NCBI RefSeq assembly: GCF_025499605.1
Contig: NZ_JAFMVC010000004.1
Coordinates: 1 to 64,000 of the forward strand
Origin: Carboxylicivirga litoralis
Lineage (GTDB): Bacteria > Bacteroidota > Bacteroidia > Bacteroidales > Marinilabiliaceae
DNA length: 64,000 bases
Reading direction: 5' to 3'
The notes beneath the pieces are model-generated. The model did not search any database. It was not told the origin of the DNA and saw nothing but the letters and a program-made list of their open reading frames with translations. Position 1 is the first letter of the stretch. Every line of letters starts with the position of its first letter. This document shows, piece by piece, positions 62,408 to 64,000 of this stretch. The position numbers were made by a program, and so were the translations under genes.

Positions 62408-62439
62408 AAAAGGGTAATCTGTTCAGATTACCCTTTTTT
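62408..62439. terminator. Bidirectional terminator at the end of the cytochrome cluster
   Basis: AAAAGGGTAATCTG, two bases, CAGATTACCCTTTTTT: a 10-bp perfect core stem with A and T tails, between convergent genes ending at 62387 and 62458. Confidence 0.88.
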
Positions 62440-62457
62440 ATACCTGTTAAAGAGAAA

Positions 62458-63711
62458 TTAGATGACGCTGGCAATCTTATCGCTCTTATATTTTCCGTCT
62501 TTCAATTTTTCCTGAACTTCGCGGAATGCTTTAATGGTATAATCCACATCTTCCATTGTGTGAACAGCTGTAGGGATAATACGAAGCATAATCTGGTCTT
62601 TAGGAATTACCGGATAAACCACAATTGAACAGAAAATGTTGTAGTTTTCGCGTAAGTCCATTGTTAACTGAGTGGCTTCAGCTACATTTCCTTCCAAGAA
62701 TACTGGCGTAACTGGTGATTCAGTTTTGCCTAAGTTAAATCCAGCATCTTTAAGACCTGACTGTAATCTTTCAACCACTTTCCAAAGATTTGCTTTGTGC
62801 TCAGGTTCGTCACGTAACATTTCCAAACGTTTCAAGGCACCGTAAACCATTGGCATTGGCAATGATTTGGCAAAAATCTGAGAACGTAAGTTGTAACGTA
62901 AATAATTAACCACTTCTTCTGTACCGGCAACAAAACCACCAATACCTGCCATTGATTTAGCAAATGTACTGAAGTGAACGTCAATTTCATCTTCTACATC
63001 AAAATGTTCTGCCACACCAGCACCAGTTTTACCCATAGTACCGAATCCGTGCGCATCGTCAACTAAAATGCGGAAGTTATATTTCTTTTTAAGCGCAACA
63101 ATATCTTTAAGGTTACCAAGGTCACCGGCCATGCCGAATACACCTTCAGTAATTAAAAGAATACCACCACCTGTTTCTTCTACACGCTTGGTAGCGAATT
63201 GAAGCATCTTTTCGCACTTATCCATTTCGTTGTGTGCAAAAACGAAGCTCTTACCGCCTTTAGCTTTGTGCAAGAAAACACCGTCCATAATACATGCATG
63301 CGATTCAGAATCGTACACAATAACATCGTTACGGCTTACTAAGGTATCGATAATTGATACCATTCCCTGGTAACCGAAGTTAAGCAGGTATGCATCTTCT
63401 TTATGAACGAATTCAGCAAGCTTAGCTTCTAATTCTTCGTGCTTACTTGTTTGACCCGACATCATACGAGCTCCCATAGGGTAGGCCATACCGTAGTCAG
63501 CAGCTGCCTCAGCATCTACTTTACGTACGTCTGGGTGGTTAGCTAAACCAAGGTAGTTGTTTAAACTCCATGTAAGTACTTCTTTTCCACGGAATTTCAT
63601 TTTTGGACTAATTTCCCCTTCTAGCTTAGGAAACATGAAATAACCATGAGCTTCTTTACCATATTGGCCTAAAGGCCCCATGTGTTCTTTTATCTTATTG
63701 AAAATATCCAC
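62458..63711 (-). CDS. Alpha-oxoamine synthase (serine palmitoyltransferase / 2-amino-3-ketobutyrate CoA ligase type)
   Basis: 417 residues. PLP fold type I with TWSLNNYLGLANHPDV, GARMMSGQTSKHEELE, the His-stacking region (YDSESHACIMDG), DDAHGFGTMG (218-227) and the PLP lysine in STFAKSMAGIGG (Lys252). The family condenses an acyl-CoA or acyl-ACP with an amino acid: glycine (KBL), serine (SPT) or, in sulfonolipid makers, cysteate. In Bacteroidota this type is often annotated as a sphingolipid or capnine-pathway enzyme. Substrate cannot be decided from sequence. Single gene, with a terminator shared with the cytochrome cluster. Confidence 0.85.
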   Translation of the reverse strand: MDIFNKIKEHMGPLGQYGKEAHGYFMFPKLEGEISPKMKFRGKEVLTWSLNNYLGLANHPDVRKVDAEAAADYGMAYPMGARMMSGQTSKHEELEAKLAEFVHKEDAYLLNFGYQGMVSIIDTLVSRNDVIVYDSESHACIMDGVFLHKAKGGKSFVFAHNEMDKCEKMLQFATKRVEETGGGILLITEGVFGMAGDLGNLKDIVALKKKYNFRILVDDAHGFGTMGKTGAGVAEHFDVEDEIDVHFSTFAKSMAGIGGFVAGTEEVVNYLRYNLRSQIFAKSLPMPMVYGALKRLEMLRDEPEHKANLWKVVERLQSGLKDAGFNLGKTESPVTPVFLEGNVAEATQLTMDLRENYNIFCSIVVYPVIPKDQIMLRIIPTAVHTMEDVDYTIKAFREVQEKLKDGKYKSDKIASVI

Positions 63712-64000
63712 TATACTGAGCTTTTAAAATTTTCGCAGCAAATGTAATGTTTTATCTTATCTTTTTGAAAGAAACCTTGTTAAAAAAGATAGGATGAAAG
63801 TCTGTTGGAGAATAAAGATGGGTTTGTGTTTGTGTTATGTGCAGGTTAAGAGGTTGTTAGGTAGGTGATGTGTGTTGGTAGAGTGCTTTTGTTGCCATGT
63901 TTTTCGTTTGTTGAGGAAATGTAATGGATGATTGATGCAAACTGTTGTGCTCGTTGAATATATCAAACAGAGGGTTGTGAGGTTTAATACTAAAGATTAT
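63712..64000. other. Upstream region of the alpha-oxoamine synthase gene; no gene seen
   Basis: These 289 bases should contain the promoter of the minus-strand gene. I see no open frame, repeat or clear promoter box. The sequence is rich in GT words such as TGTGTTTGTG and GTTGTTAGG. Confidence 0.4.

Overview
The window looks like a chromosomal segment of a marine, probably facultatively anaerobic Bacteroidota, most likely of the Bacteroidales/Marinilabiliales type. This rests on AT-rich DNA, few Shine-Dalgarno sites, promoter words close to TAnnTTTG, a subtilisin-like protease with a type IX secretion (T9SS)-type C-terminus, DUF5686, DUF5777, DUF6249 and DUF6261 family proteins, and intergenic repeats typical of the phylum. 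I see no rRNA, tRNA, CRISPR array, transposase or integrase.

Region 1 (1-18422) is the end of a large exopolysaccharide locus. It holds glycosyltransferases, a GINT1-like protein, two close paralogs of a secreted pectate-lyase-like protein, a phosphoethanolamine-transferase-like membrane enzyme, an ATP-grasp ligase, an SGNH-like lipoprotein and a hexapeptide acetyltransferase. It also has a tight four-gene cassette (acyl carrier protein, AsnB-type amidotransferase, NadE-like ATP pyrophosphatase, acyl-AMP ligase) and a sugar-1-phosphate transferase lacking the usual membrane helix. Region 2 (18479-30527) is mostly housekeeping and signalling: comEC, trkA, a DUF6249/ECF sigma/putative anti-sigma operon, a sensor kinase with an NMT1/THI5-like sensor, a sulfatase, and selD-mnmH.

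Region 3 (30528-34606) is accessory. A telomere-like heptamer tract and a cluster of TGCAC palindromes precede a DUF6261 gene. Then come three short orphan genes separated by long imperfect inverted repeats whose outer core sequences pair exactly as in integron gene cassettes: the 5' core of each unit is the reverse complement of the core at its own 3' end. This integrase-less cassette array (about 32016-34405) is the most striking structure in the window.

Region 4 (34607-53486) carries a NUDIX hydrolase, guaC, xseA/xseB separated by a TPR histidine kinase, an S8 protease, a MORN-like protein, dnaK, a MacB-like efflux operon with two adaptors and no ATPase, glmM and a pseudouridine synthase. 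Region 5 (53581-62387) holds a DUF5686 outer-membrane protein and a Crp/Fnr regulator divergent from a seven-gene cytochrome cluster: hexaheme lipoprotein, monoheme lipoprotein, DUF5777 barrel, monoheme cytochrome, membrane-anchored heptaheme cytochrome, two-haem cytochrome b and a membrane protein of unknown function. These could together move electrons from the quinone pool across the periplasm, perhaps to the surface. The window ends with an alpha-oxoamine synthase on the minus strand.
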